Below, one piece after another: positions 1 through 6,173 of a stretch of 8,812 nt of DNA (the first letter of the stretch is position 1; the number at the start of each line of letters is the position of its first letter). The translations under genes and the position numbers were made by a program. Source of the stretch: Bacillota bacterium. Its GTDB lineage: Bacteria > Bacillota > Sulfobacillia > Symbiobacteriales > Symbiobacteriaceae. The DNA is taken from the NCBI GenBank assembly GCA_028287415.1, contig JAQBPS010000031.1, positions 1-8,812 on the forward strand, given 5' to 3'. The notes under the pieces were generated by a model. It had not been told where the DNA came from, did not search any database, and saw only the letters and a program-made list of their open reading frames with translations.

Positions 1-1221
1 AAGAACACGGCGGACACGCCGCTGTTCATCAAGCGCAACGTGCTGTTCGGCCTCGCTCAGGCCAAGGAGGCCATTCGCGCCAGCAATCAGGCGATTCTGG
101 TGGAAGGCTACATGGACGTGATCATGCCGCACCAGGTGGGCATCAAAAATGTCATCGCACCCCTGGGCACCGCCCTGACCGACGAACAGTGCAAGGTGCT
201 GCACCAACAGGCCCAGCAAGTGATTGTCGCGTTCGACTCCGACACTGCCGGTCAAATGGCCACCCTGCGCGGGCTGGAAAAGCTGTATGACACCGGCTGT
301 GACGTACGGATTCTCCGGCTGCCCGATGGCAAGGATCCTGACGAGTTTATCCGTGCCCACGGAGCGGAAGGGTTCCAGCGGTGTGTTGCCGAAGCAATGC
401 CACTAGTCGAGTTCAAGCTGCGCAGGGCGCTTGAGCAGCACCCGGCGACCGTGCCCGGCTCCAAAGCCCAGGCGCTGGAAGCTGTGTCCCGTGTCCTGAT
501 GGACGTCAGAAGTGAAGTGCTGCGGGCAGAGTACGTCGACCTTGCCGTCAACCTGTTTTCCAAATGGTCGCCGGACCTTCCTGACCAAAATATGAAGGTC
601 GCGATCGACAGGCAGATGAATCGCCTTCTCCAGCAAGGCTCTCAGCATAGTCAGTGGAATTCCAGGAATAATATTAGGGACTCGGGGTTTGCGCACCATA
701 CGCCGTCGTTGCCGCATGCAGCCGAAAACAGGGGCCCCGGTTCGACCAGACCGCTCGACAAACGGCTGACCCGTGACGACCTGGTCTGGCGAGCCGAACG
801 GACCCTGCTGCATTTGCTGCTCCAATACCCCGGTCTGCTGGCGCGTATCAGGGCTGAACTGGGCGAATCGCCCCTCAGTGATCCGGTGCATAGTGCGGTG
901 TACCAGGTGGCATTGGTGGCCTGCAGCAGCAGCAACGCCATGGCCGGCCCGATTGTCGCCCGGGTGCTCGACACGCTATCAGACCCCGATGCACGTCTCG
1001 TCGTCACCGAAATGGCCACTAATCCATTAGTCTCGGCCGATTCGGAACAGGAGGCAGGCGACTGCATCGAGAAGATACAGCAGCATAGAGTTTCAAGGAG
1101 AATTGAGGACTTGGAAAATCTGATGAAAGCGCAACAGGCGGCCGGCCAACCGGCCGATCACGCCGTGCTGCAAGAGTATATGCAACTTCAACTGCAGCGA
1201 AAGAAGCCGTCCAAGTCCTAA
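1..1221 (+). CDS. dnaG: DNA primase DnaG, 3' part (5' end outside window)
   Basis: DnaG makes the short RNA primers for lagging-strand synthesis and docks on the replicative helicase. The reading frame is open from base 1 (K-N-T-A-D-T-P-L-F) and continues upstream, so the zinc-binding N-terminus and part of the polymerase core are missing; 406 codons remain of a family length near 600. TOPRIM motifs are visible: EGYMD at bases 103-117, whose Glu is the expected catalytic acid, then LGTALT, then the metal-binding DSD in FDSDTAG at 235-243, followed by LRLPDGKDPDEF. A low-conservation linker rich in Q, N and S (about 600-740) leads to a helical C-terminal region beginning RDDLVWRAERTLLHLLL, as expected for the helicase-interaction domain. 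The GTG at base 40 is an internal Val codon, not a start. It ends 28 bases before sigA, the classic dnaG-sigA pairing, so the two are probably co-transcribed. Confidence 0.96.
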   Translation, partial: KNTADTPLFIKRNVLFGLAQAKEAIRASNQAILVEGYMDVIMPHQVGIKNVIAPLGTALTDEQCKVLHQQAQQVIVAFDSDTAGQMATLRGLEKLYDTGCDVRILRLPDGKDPDEFIRAHGAEGFQRCVAEAMPLVEFKLRRALEQHPATVPGSKAQALEAVSRVLMDVRSEVLRAEYVDLAVNLFSKWSPDLPDQNMKVAIDRQMNRLLQQGSQHSQWNSRNNIRDSGFAHHTPSLPHAAENRGPGSTRPLDKRLTRDDLVWRAERTLLHLLLQYPGLLARIRAELGESPLSDPVHSAVYQVALVACSSSNAMAGPIVARVLDTLSDPDARLVVTEMATNPLVSADSEQEAGDCIEKIQQHRVSRRIEDLENLMKAQQAAGQPADHAVLQEYMQLQLQRKKPSKS

Positions 1222-1249
1222 GGTGGGTGCGGAAGGGGGGTAGTCATCA

Positions 1250-2413
1250 ATGGAGTCCAAAGAAGTGAAAATGGAAAGCGCCAAGGAAATGGTAAGGGGT
1301 CTGATCATCAAGGGCAAGCGCAAGGGCGCACTGAGTTACAGCGACGTGGCCGACTCGCTGCAGGGGCTGGAACTCGGGACCGATCAGATGGACGGAATCT
1401 ACGAAGCCCTGTCCGAGGCCGGCATCGACGTCGTCGCTGACCGTGGCGAAGACGCGGCCGACGAAGAGGATGTTCCTGCGGGATTAGGCGAAGAGACCGA
1501 GACCGAGACCGAAACCAACACCGCGACTGAGAAAGAAGAAGTCGAAGACGAGGTTGAACTCGATCTCTCCGTCCCTGAAGGGATTGCCATCGATGACCCG
1601 GTCCGCATGTACCTCAAGGAGATCGGACGTGTGCCGCTGCTCTCCGCAGAGGACGAGGTGCAACTGGCCGGCCGGATCGAGCAGGGGGACGAAGAGGCCA
1701 AGCGTCGTCTCGCTGAGGCGAACCTTCGCCTTGTGGTCAGCATTGCCAAGCGTTATGTGGGCCGTGGCATGCTGTTCCTGGACCTGATTCAGGAAGGCAA
1801 CCTGGGCCTGATCAAGGCGGTCGAGAAGTTCGACTACCGTAAGGGCTTCAAGTTCTCCACCTACGCAACATGGTGGATCCGGCAGGCCATCACCCGCGCC
1901 ATTGCGGACCAGGCTCGCACGATCCGAATCCCCGTCCACATGGTGGAGACCATCAATAAGCTGGTACGGGTCACCCGCCAGCTCGTGCAGGAGCTGGGGC
2001 GTGAACCCGCCCCGGAAGAGATCGCCGCCCAAATGGAGATCTCGCTCGAGCGGGTCCGTGAGATCCAGAAGATCTCGCAGGAGCCCGTGTCGCTGGAGAC
2101 GCCGATCGGTGAGGAGGAGGACTCCCACCTGGGCGACTTCATCGAGGACCAGGATGCCCCGGCACCGGCAGAGGCCGCCTCCTTCCGGCTCCTCAAGGAG
2201 CAGCTGGAAGAGGTGCTGGAGACCCTTACCCCCCGTGAGGAAAAGGTGCTCCGGCTGCGCTTTGGCCTGGATGACGGCCGGGCCCGGACCCTGGAAGAAG
2301 TCGGGCACGTCTTCGGCGTCACCCGTGAGCGCATCCGCCAGATCGAGGCGAAGGCGCTGCGCAAGCTTCGGCACCCGAGCCGCAGCAAGAAGCTGAAGGA
2401 TTACCTGGACTAG
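1250..2413 (+). CDS. sigA: RNA polymerase primary sigma factor SigA (RpoD)
   Basis: This is the housekeeping sigma factor that directs RNA polymerase to -35/-10 promoters. The 387-residue protein has the compact B. subtilis SigA-like layout without the long non-conserved insert of E. coli RpoD. A short region 1.1 (about residues 8-62) is followed by a strongly acidic linker (64-105) containing ETETETET, region 1.2 ([16 protein letters not shown], 116-131), and region 2 (about 155-222) with [12 protein letters not shown], the core-binding [19 protein letters not shown], and the -10-reading [14 protein letters not shown]. Region 3 starts [14 protein letters not shown], and region 4 (about 323-387) carries the helix-turn-helix [28 protein letters not shown]. 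The ATG is preceded by GGAAGGGGGG (1231-1240) at 9-base spacing; an in-frame ATG at 1271 lacks an equal site. It follows dnaG by 28 bases and ends in a terminator. Identity is very secure; only the acidic linker is unusual. Confidence 0.98.
   Translation: MESKEVKMESAKEMVRGLIIKGKRKGALSYSDVADSLQGLELGTDQMDGIYEALSEAGIDVVADRGEDAADEEDVPAGLGEETETETETNTATEKEEVEDEVELDLSVPEGIAIDDPVRMYLKEIGRVPLLSAEDEVQLAGRIEQGDEEAKRRLAEANLRLVVSIAKRYVGRGMLFLDLIQEGNLGLIKAVEKFDYRKGFKFSTYATWWIRQAITRAIADQARTIRIPVHMVETINKLVRVTRQLVQELGREPAPEEIAAQMEISLERVREIQKISQEPVSLETPIGEEEDSHLGDFIEDQDAPAPAEAASFRLLKEQLEEVLETLTPREEKVLRLRFGLDDGRARTLEEVGHVFGVTRERIRQIEAKALRKLRHPSRSKKLKDYLD
1493..1516 (+). repeat. Hexamer tandem repeat (GAGACC)x3 + GAAACC inside sigA
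   Basis: Four head-to-tail 6-base units, three identical GAGACC and a fourth GAAACC, lie in frame and encode Glu-Thr four times within the acidic linker between sigma regions 1.1 and 1.2. Because units are 6 bases long, gain or loss of a unit would keep the frame. Confidence 0.85.
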
Positions 2414-2424
2414 GCAAATGCAGG

Positions 2425-2448
2425 GGGCGCCGGCGACGGCGCCCTTTT
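2425..2448 (+). terminator. Rho-independent terminator of dnaG-sigA
   Basis: A perfect 8-bp stem GGGCGCCG / CGGCGCCC closes on a GCGA loop (a GNRA-type tetraloop) and is followed by TTTT. It begins 11 bases after the sigA stop codon. The T-run is short, but stem strength and placement make termination likely. Confidence 0.85.
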
Positions 2449-2485
2449 CGCGCCTGCTTTTTCTTGGTCTGCCACCATTGTGCTC

Positions 2486-2515
2486 TTGCAATCAACCCTG
2501 CTGCTCACGTACAAT
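2486..2515 (+). promoter_or_regulatory. Promoter of the tRNA gene
   Basis: TTGCAA (2486-2491) and TACAAT (2510-2515) match the -35 and -10 consensus at 4/6 and 5/6 with an 18-base spacer. Transcription would start near 2522, giving about 17 bases of 5' leader for RNase P to remove. Lying between the sigA terminator and the tRNA, it gives the tRNA its own transcription unit. Confidence 0.7.
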
Positions 2516-2538
2516 GAGTTGCGCTCTGTTCCACAACC

Positions 2539-2614
2539 GGGCCCTTAGCTCAGTGGTTAGAGCTGCCGGCTCATAACCGGTTGGTCGTAGGTTCGAATCC
2601 TACAGGGCCCACCA
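2539..2614 (+). tRNA. tRNA with CAU anticodon, probably tRNA-Ile2 (lysidine-type)
   Basis: A full cloverleaf folds: acceptor GGGCCCT (2539-2545) with AGGGCCC (2604-2610), D stem GCTC/GAGC, anticodon stem GCCGG/CCGGT around loop CTCATAA with CAT at 2572-2574, T stem GTAGG/CCTAC with loop TTCGAAT, discriminator A2611 and encoded CCA 2612-2614. A CAU anticodon can be initiator Met, elongator Met or Ile2. Initiator is excluded because the acceptor end is fully paired (G1-C72). Acceptor pairs C4-G69 and C5-G68 are features TilS is known to favour, and the D arm, variable loop and T arm resemble, from memory, E. coli and Bacillus tRNA-Ile2 more than their elongator tRNA-Met. I therefore favour tRNA-Ile2, whose C34 becomes lysidine so that it reads AUA. 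tRNA presence is near certain; isotype about 75 percent. Confidence 0.97.
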
Positions 2615-2620
2615 TAAGGT

Positions 2621-2657
2621 AAAAGGCTCTCCGACACAAACGTCGGAGGGCCTTTTT
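2621..2657 (+). terminator. Rho-independent terminator of the tRNA unit
   Basis: A 15-bp stem runs from AAAAGGCTCTCCGAC (2621-2635) to its complement (2642-2656) around a six-base ACAAAC loop. It has one G-T pair, and the A-run/T-run at the base gives the T tract (2653-2657). It starts six bases after the tRNA CCA end. Confidence 0.93.
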
Positions 2658-2860
2658 GTCATGCGCCCGTCATGGGCGCGACCCCGATGCGTTTGCGTCA
2701 CCCGTGTCAACTACCGCTAGACAAAAATACATAGACCAGGAAGGGACATAATGAATTACGTTTGAATACAGTCATATAAACGTAGATTTCAATATTTTTG
2801 AGAGGATGTTTAGTGCTTGAGGGACGACGGCGAGGTGCAACAGTCGGGGAGGCTAGATGG
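2658..2860 (+). other. 203-base gene-free leader region upstream of the SDR gene
   Basis: No gene is supported here. The first part is GC-rich and holds a small 6-bp hairpin (GCGCCC/GGGCGC, 2663-2679) without a T tract. From about 2715 to 2812 the DNA turns clearly AT-rich, unlike the coding regions, as expected of a promoter or operator zone. No -35/-10 pair of good quality was found, although a promoter must lie here because terminators flank the unit on both sides. An inverted repeat at 2757-2784 is listed separately. A ribosome binding site GGGGAGG (2846-2852) closes the region. Confidence 0.6.
2757..2784. promoter_or_regulatory. Inverted repeat, candidate operator of the SDR gene
   Basis: TACGTTT (2757-2763) is repeated in inverted form as AAACGTA (2778-2784) with 14 bases between, giving perfect 7-bp arms about 21 bases apart centre to centre, or two helical turns. 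This spacing suits a dimeric regulator binding one DNA face. The site does not resemble the TGGTC palindrome before the GntR gene, so a different regulator would be involved. The function is an inference. Confidence 0.4.
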
Positions 2861-3643
2861 ATGAGACTGCAGGGGAAGGTTGCGGTTGTTACGGGATCCA
2901 GCATGGGGCTTGGGGAAGCGATCGCCGGCGAGTTGGGCAACCAGGGCGCTCGACTCGTGATCAACTCGCGGAGCCGGGAGCGGGCGGTGCGCATGGCAGA
3001 AAGCCTGGCGGAGCAGGGGGTGGAGGCGCTTGCCGTGGCCGGTGACGTGAGCACCCGGGCGGGCAACCAGGCCCTTGTGGACGCGGCGGTGGAGCGGTGG
3101 GGCCGGCTGGACATCATGGTCAACAATGCCGGCATCTCACGCAATGGCCGTTCCCTGGAGCTGGACGAGGCGGAATGGCTGGACCACATCAACGTGAATC
3201 TGAACGGCCTCTTCTTTGGCTGTCAGGCCGCTGCCCGGCAAATGGTCCGACAGCAAACCGGCGGCGTCATCATCAACCTGGGGTCGATTTACTCCCACGT
3301 AGGCAACCGATTCCGGGCGGCTTACATCGCTTCCAAGCATGGGGTCTCGGGCCTTACCAAGGCACTGGCCGCCGAGTGGGCGCCGCACCATATCCGGGTG
3401 CTGGAGGTCTGCCCGGCTTATATTCGCACACCGATGATCCAGACTGATCTGCAGACGGGCGCGGTCGATGCCGAACTGTTCTTCACCGACGGTGACATCC
3501 AGCGCCGGACGCCGCTGGGGCGCTTCGGCGTACCCGACGAGGTGAGCAAGGTGGTCTCGTTCCTGGCGAGCGACGAGGCGTCTTTCATCTCCGGCACGTC
3601 GGTGAATGTCGACGGCGGCTGGGTCGGGTATGGCGGCTGGTAA
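2861..3643 (+). CDS. Short-chain dehydrogenase/reductase (SDR), classical type
   Basis: This is a 260-residue NAD(P)-dependent oxidoreductase of the classical SDR family, the usual length. It shows the nucleotide-binding TGSSMGLG (residues 11-18), GDV with Asp64, NNAG (88-91), Asn113, and the catalytic Ser142-Tyr155-Lys159 in GSIYSHVGNRFRAAYIASK with the standard 13- and 4-residue spacings. The C-terminal ISGTSVNVDGGW is typical too. Arg residues after the second strand (NSRSRER) hint at NADP(H). There is no signal peptide, so it should be cytoplasmic. The ATG at 2861 is chosen because GGGGAGG lies 8 bases upstream and MRLQGKVAVVTG is the usual family start; a GTG at 2813 with AGAGG 7 bases upstream would add 16 residues. 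The gene stands alone between two terminators, next to a GntR-regulated transport operon. The substrate cannot be read from the sequence; 3-oxoacyl reductase, sugar or gluconate dehydrogenases all share this fold. Confidence 0.92.
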   Translation: MRLQGKVAVVTGSSMGLGEAIAGELGNQGARLVINSRSRERAVRMAESLAEQGVEALAVAGDVSTRAGNQALVDAAVERWGRLDIMVNNAGISRNGRSLELDEAEWLDHINVNLNGLFFGCQAAARQMVRQQTGGVIINLGSIYSHVGNRFRAAYIASKHGVSGLTKALAAEWAPHHIRVLEVCPAYIRTPMIQTDLQTGAVDAELFFTDGDIQRRTPLGRFGVPDEVSKVVSFLASDEASFISGTSVNVDGGWVGYGGW

Positions 3644-3655
3644 ATCTGCTTCTCG

Positions 3656-3690
3656 AACAGGGCCCCGGGGAGTCCCCCGGGGCCCTGTTT
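3656..3690 (+). terminator. Rho-independent terminator of the SDR gene
   Basis: A perfect 14-bp stem (ACAGGGCCCCGGGG with its complement, 3657-3670 and 3675-3688) closes on an AGTC loop, extended by one A-T pair, 12 bases after the SDR stop codon. The following T-run is short (GTTTCT), so termination rests mainly on the very stable stem. Because the stem is near-symmetrical it could also act on transcripts from the other strand. Confidence 0.82.
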
Positions 3691-3708
3691 CTGCATGTGT
3701 TTCGCCTC

Positions 3709-3726
3709 TTGTTATAATTGTAACAA
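3709..3726 (+). promoter_or_regulatory. Extended -10 promoter embedded in a palindrome
   Basis: TGTTATAAT (3710-3718) is a perfect extended -10 element (TGnTATAAT), compensating for the lack of a good -35. It lies inside the 18-base palindrome TTGTTATAATTGTAACAA, which is symmetric except for one pair near the centre. Start of transcription would be near 3725, giving a leader of about 150 bases before the GntR gene. A dimeric protein bound to the palindrome would block the promoter. AT-rich DNA continues to about 3750, including TATATA at 3744-3749 as a weaker alternative -10. Confidence 0.55.
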
Positions 3727-3804
3727 TAAGCTAGTTAAAAAAATATATACACCAGTTGAAATTGCGTGGAGGGAAATTGGCTGGACTGGAAGAATGAAAA
3801 GTTG

Positions 3805-3819
3805 TCTGGTCAGACCAGA
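3805..3819. promoter_or_regulatory. Candidate FadR-family operator TCTGGTCAGACCAGA
   Basis: TCTGGTC and GACCAGA are exact inverted repeats around a single central A. The TGGTC/GACCA core is the kind of palindrome bound by GntR-family FadR-subgroup regulators; E. coli FadR and PdhR sites share the TGGT/ACCA arms. It lies 58 bases before the start codon of just such a regulator and about 80 bases downstream of the predicted start of transcription, where bound protein could act as a roadblock or block a promoter I did not recognise. Binding by the adjacent regulator is inferred. Confidence 0.6.
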
Positions 3820-3877
3820 AGAGTACCAAGGTATGGCAAGAGGTCGACCATGATCGTACCTGAGGGGTGGGAATCTA

Positions 3878-4582
3878 GTGAGCCTCAAACGGGAGGTCCA
3901 GCAGCCGACATACATTGCCGTGGTCGAAAAGATCCAGGAGTTGATCCGCACGGGCGAACTGGCTCCGGGAGACCAACTACTCCCCGAGCGGCAGTTGGCG
4001 GAAAAGCTGGAGGTCAGTCGGTCATCGTTGCGTGAAGCCCTCGCCATGTTGGTCGGTATGGCTGTTCTCGAGGTGAACGCCAGGGACGGTGCCTACGTCC
4101 GGAAGCGGAGCCTTGAGGATGCGATCCACCCTTTGGCCCTGATGGTCTTTCAGGAGCGGGAGAACGTGATCCATTTGATGGAGGTGCGGGGGATCGTTGA
4201 GACCCAGGCCGTCCGGCTCGCAGCGGAGAGGGCCACAAGGGCCGACGTCGAGCGGTTGGCTGAGACCTGTCGGCGGGTGGAGGACGATATTCGTGCCGGC
4301 CGGGATGCTGGTGAGTCTGATACGCTGTTTCATCTCCGGATCGTTGAGTGCGCCAAGAATCCCCTCGTCTCCCAGGTGATGAGCATGTTGACTCACGTGA
4401 TGAAAGAGGGCTACGGCCCGGGGCGAAGGAAGCTGCTGGCGGACCCCGATCTGGCCGAGACCTTCATTCGAGAGCACGCCGATGTCGTGAGGGCCATCGA
4501 ACGGGGCGATCCGAGTGCGGCGGAAGCGGTGATGCGGGAACACATCGCTATGGCACTGACACACTTCCTTGAACAACGTTGA
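3878..4582 (+). CDS. GntR-family transcriptional regulator, FadR subfamily with FCD domain
   Basis: The 234-residue DNA-binding regulator has an N-terminal winged helix (about residues 8-76), with IRTGELAPGDQLLPERQLAEKLEVSRSSLREALAMLVGMAVLEV as the typical GntR helix-turn-helix and DGAYV as the wing. An all-helical FCD ligand-binding domain follows (about 95-230). All four expected FCD metal ligands are present: Asp148, His152 (D-x3-H in ESDTLFHLRIVECAKNP), His200 (REHADV) and His222 (REHIA). FCD proteins with this set bind a divalent metal and usually sense small carboxylates. It starts at GTG with GAGGGGTGG (3862-3870) seven bases upstream. It is first in the operon with a cupin gene 37 bases later and the liv-type transporter after that, so it probably autoregulates and responds to the imported compound or its breakdown product. 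The ligand is not known. Confidence 0.93.
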   Translation: MSLKREVQQPTYIAVVEKIQELIRTGELAPGDQLLPERQLAEKLEVSRSSLREALAMLVGMAVLEVNARDGAYVRKRSLEDAIHPLALMVFQERENVIHLMEVRGIVETQAVRLAAERATRADVERLAETCRRVEDDIRAGRDAGESDTLFHLRIVECAKNPLVSQVMSMLTHVMKEGYGPGRRKLLADPDLAETFIREHADVVRAIERGDPSAAEAVMREHIAMALTHFLEQR

Positions 4583-4619
4583 TTTCACAAAAATTTTCGT
4601 CAGAAGGAGCGCAATTGCG

Positions 4620-4985
4620 ATGCCGAAACAGGGACTGGTCACGCTGGCCCGCCGGGAGGAGTTCACCTGGGAGCCCATTGAGACTGCCAGCGGCACATTC
4701 CGCATCACCCGGCCGTTTGATAGCCGGAACTGCCCGACCGTTGGGGGCGGCATCTGTGAACTCAATGCCGCCGAAATGGCCTGGACGCCGAACTACGACG
4801 AGATCGTCACGGTGCTCTCGGGTGAGCTGGTTATTGAACACAGCGGTACGGAACTCACGGCCCGGATGGGGGACATGGTCCTGATCCGTTACGGTGCCGA
4901 GATCGTCTACCGGAGCCGTACCAAATGCGCCTTTTCCTGGGTATTGAGCCCGGCGAATTGGAAGAGCCTGCGGTGGCCCGAGTGA
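4620..4985 (+). CDS. Small cupin-fold protein, EutQ-like
   Basis: This is a 121-residue single-domain protein. Residues 45-114 match a cupin beta-barrel: WTPNYDEIVTVLSGELVIEHSGTELTARMGDMVLIRYGAEIVY, ending FSWVLSPANW, which resembles the C-terminal domain of EutQ from ethanolamine utilisation. The histidines of cupin motif 1 (HxH) are replaced by NYDE, and motif 2 lacks its Pro and His (LIRYGAE). So a classical metal-dependent oxygenase or isomerase activity is doubtful, and a binding or helper role is as likely. No signal peptide is seen. The ATG at 4620 is preceded by AGAAGGAG (4602-4609) at 10 bases; an upstream in-frame TTG (4569) would overlap the regulator and lacks a site. It sits between regulator and transporter with short gaps (37 and 33 bases), so it is in the operon. 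No other Eut or microcompartment gene is visible. The exact function is unknown. Confidence 0.8.
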   Translation: MPKQGLVTLARREEFTWEPIETASGTFRITRPFDSRNCPTVGGGICELNAAEMAWTPNYDEIVTVLSGELVIEHSGTELTARMGDMVLIRYGAEIVYRSRTKCAFSWVLSPANWKSLRWPE

Positions 4986-5018
4986 TGGCCCGAAACTGAG
5001 ACGAGGGGGAACAGAAGA

Positions 5019-6170
5019 ATGTTGAAGCGACCCTGGTTCCGGACAGGGGCTCTGGCCGTGGCAGTTGCGCTGCTGCTGACCGCATGCGGTGGGGCGGCTA
5101 GCAGCCCGGGGGGGCAGAGCGTTGGCGCAGCCAAGAAGGTGAAGTTGGGCCTGGGTGCCCCGCTCACAGGCTCTTCCGGCGAGGACGGCAACCTGATCAA
5201 GAACGCTGTGGTCCTGGCCCTTGAGCACCGGAAGGACGACGCCAAACTAAAGGATTACCAGATTGAACTGGTGGCGGAAGATGACAAGGCCGATCCGAAG
5301 GAAGGCGCCGCGATCGCGAACAAGTTCGCCGGCGACAGCGCCATCTTCGGGTACATCGGCGACTACAACAGCTCCGTGACGCTGGCCGCCGCCCCGATCC
5401 TGCAGAGGGCGGGTATCAGCCAGATCTCGCCGGGCTCCAGTTCCCCGAAGATCACCGGCTTCTCGGAGTTCCTCTTCCGCACGCAGCCGACCGACCGCAC
5501 GAGCGGAGAGAACCTGGTCAACTGGGCGCAGGAACTGAGCATCAAGAAGGTGGCCGTGATCTACGAGAACACCGATTACGGCAAGGGCCTCCAGAACGTG
5601 TACGAGGGGAACTGGCCCAAGACCGGCGGCCAGATTGTGACGACCGAGTCATACCTCTCGGGCCAGACCAGTGACTTTACCGCCATCATGACCAAGGTGA
5701 AGAACGCCGGCGCCGAGGCGATCCTGCTTGGGTCCCTCTACAACGAGTCCGCGGCGATGGCCAAGCAGGCGAAGCAACTAGGCATGAACATTCAGTTCTT
5801 CGGGAGCGACTCAATGTACGGCCCGGGCCTGATCGATCTCGGCAAGGAAGCCGTCGAAGGCTTCCGCGTGGTCTCCGGCATGAACCCCGGCTCCACCGAC
5901 CCGGCGTCGAAGAAGTTCGCTGACGGCTTCAAGGCCAAATTCAACAAGGAGCCCAATAGCTTCGCCGGCCAGGCGTACGACGCGGCAAATATCTTCCTGG
6001 ATGCCCTGGCGGCGGCCGGTCCGGACCGGGTCAAGATCAACAAGTACATTCACGACCTCAAGGACTTCCCCGGCGTTACCGGCAAGACCACCTTCGTGAA
6101 GGGCGATGCGGACAAGACCCTTTACCGGTTCCAGGTGCAGAGCGGCAAGTTCGTCAACGTCCAGAAGTAG
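5019..6170 (+). CDS. livK: ABC transporter substrate-binding lipoprotein, branched-chain amino acid type (HAAT family)
   Basis: This 383-residue extracytoplasmic receptor delivers ligand to the LivHM permease. The N-terminus MLKRPWFRTGALAVAVALLLTACGG is a lipoprotein signal peptide with lipobox L20-T21-A22-C23; the lipid-bearing Cys23 would tether it to the outer face of the membrane, followed by a flexible Gly/Ser/Ala stretch. The mature part is a type I periplasmic-binding fold: VKLGLGAPLTG at 41-51, a GDYNSS ligand loop near 114-119, ISPGSSSPKIT near 136-146, and KVAVIYENTDYGKG in the second lobe. Ser118/119 and 140-142 correspond to the loops that hold the ligand's amino-acid backbone in LivJ/LivK. 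GAGGGGGA (5003-5010) lies 8 bases before the ATG. The symbol is by family; HAAT receptors also bind amides, urea, aromatic acids and other acids, so the ligand is open. A hairpin follows before livH. Confidence 0.93.
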   Translation: MLKRPWFRTGALAVAVALLLTACGGAASSPGGQSVGAAKKVKLGLGAPLTGSSGEDGNLIKNAVVLALEHRKDDAKLKDYQIELVAEDDKADPKEGAAIANKFAGDSAIFGYIGDYNSSVTLAAAPILQRAGISQISPGSSSPKITGFSEFLFRTQPTDRTSGENLVNWAQELSIKKVAVIYENTDYGKGLQNVYEGNWPKTGGQIVTTESYLSGQTSDFTAIMTKVKNAGAEAILLGSLYNESAAMAKQAKQLGMNIQFFGSDSMYGPGLIDLGKEAVEGFRVVSGMNPGSTDPASKKFADGFKAKFNKEPNSFAGQAYDAANIFLDALAAAGPDRVKINKYIHDLKDFPGVTGKTTFVKGDADKTLYRFQVQSGKFVNVQK

Positions 6171-6173
6171 CAG

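Noticed and set aside
1484..2491. Long open frame (335 codons) on the minus strand over sigA
   Set aside because: It is the shadow of a certain sigA gene in GC-rich DNA; the translated product is low-complexity with no recognisable domain.
2663..2679. GCGCCC/GGGCGC hairpin after the tRNA terminator as a second terminator
   Set aside because: Only six base pairs and no following T-run; a short GC palindrome is expected by chance in this composition.
3777..3853. Two tiny overlapping reading frames in the GntR leader (TTG 3777, six codons; ATG 3794, 19 codons; joined by ATGA), as a possible leader-peptide attenuator
   Set aside because: The second frame has no proper ribosome binding site, the first is only three bases from its GGAGGG, the peptides have no run of Leu, Ile or Val codons, and no alternative terminator hairpin was found.
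3766..4035. 89-codon + frame overlapping the start of the GntR gene
   Set aside because: It is out of frame with the well-supported regulator, ends inside its helix-turn-helix region, and has no family resemblance.
4583..4619. Gap between the GntR and cupin genes with AAAATTTT as a separate promoter
   Set aside because: At 37 bases it holds the ribosome binding site and no -35/-10 pair; read-through from the GntR promoter explains expression.
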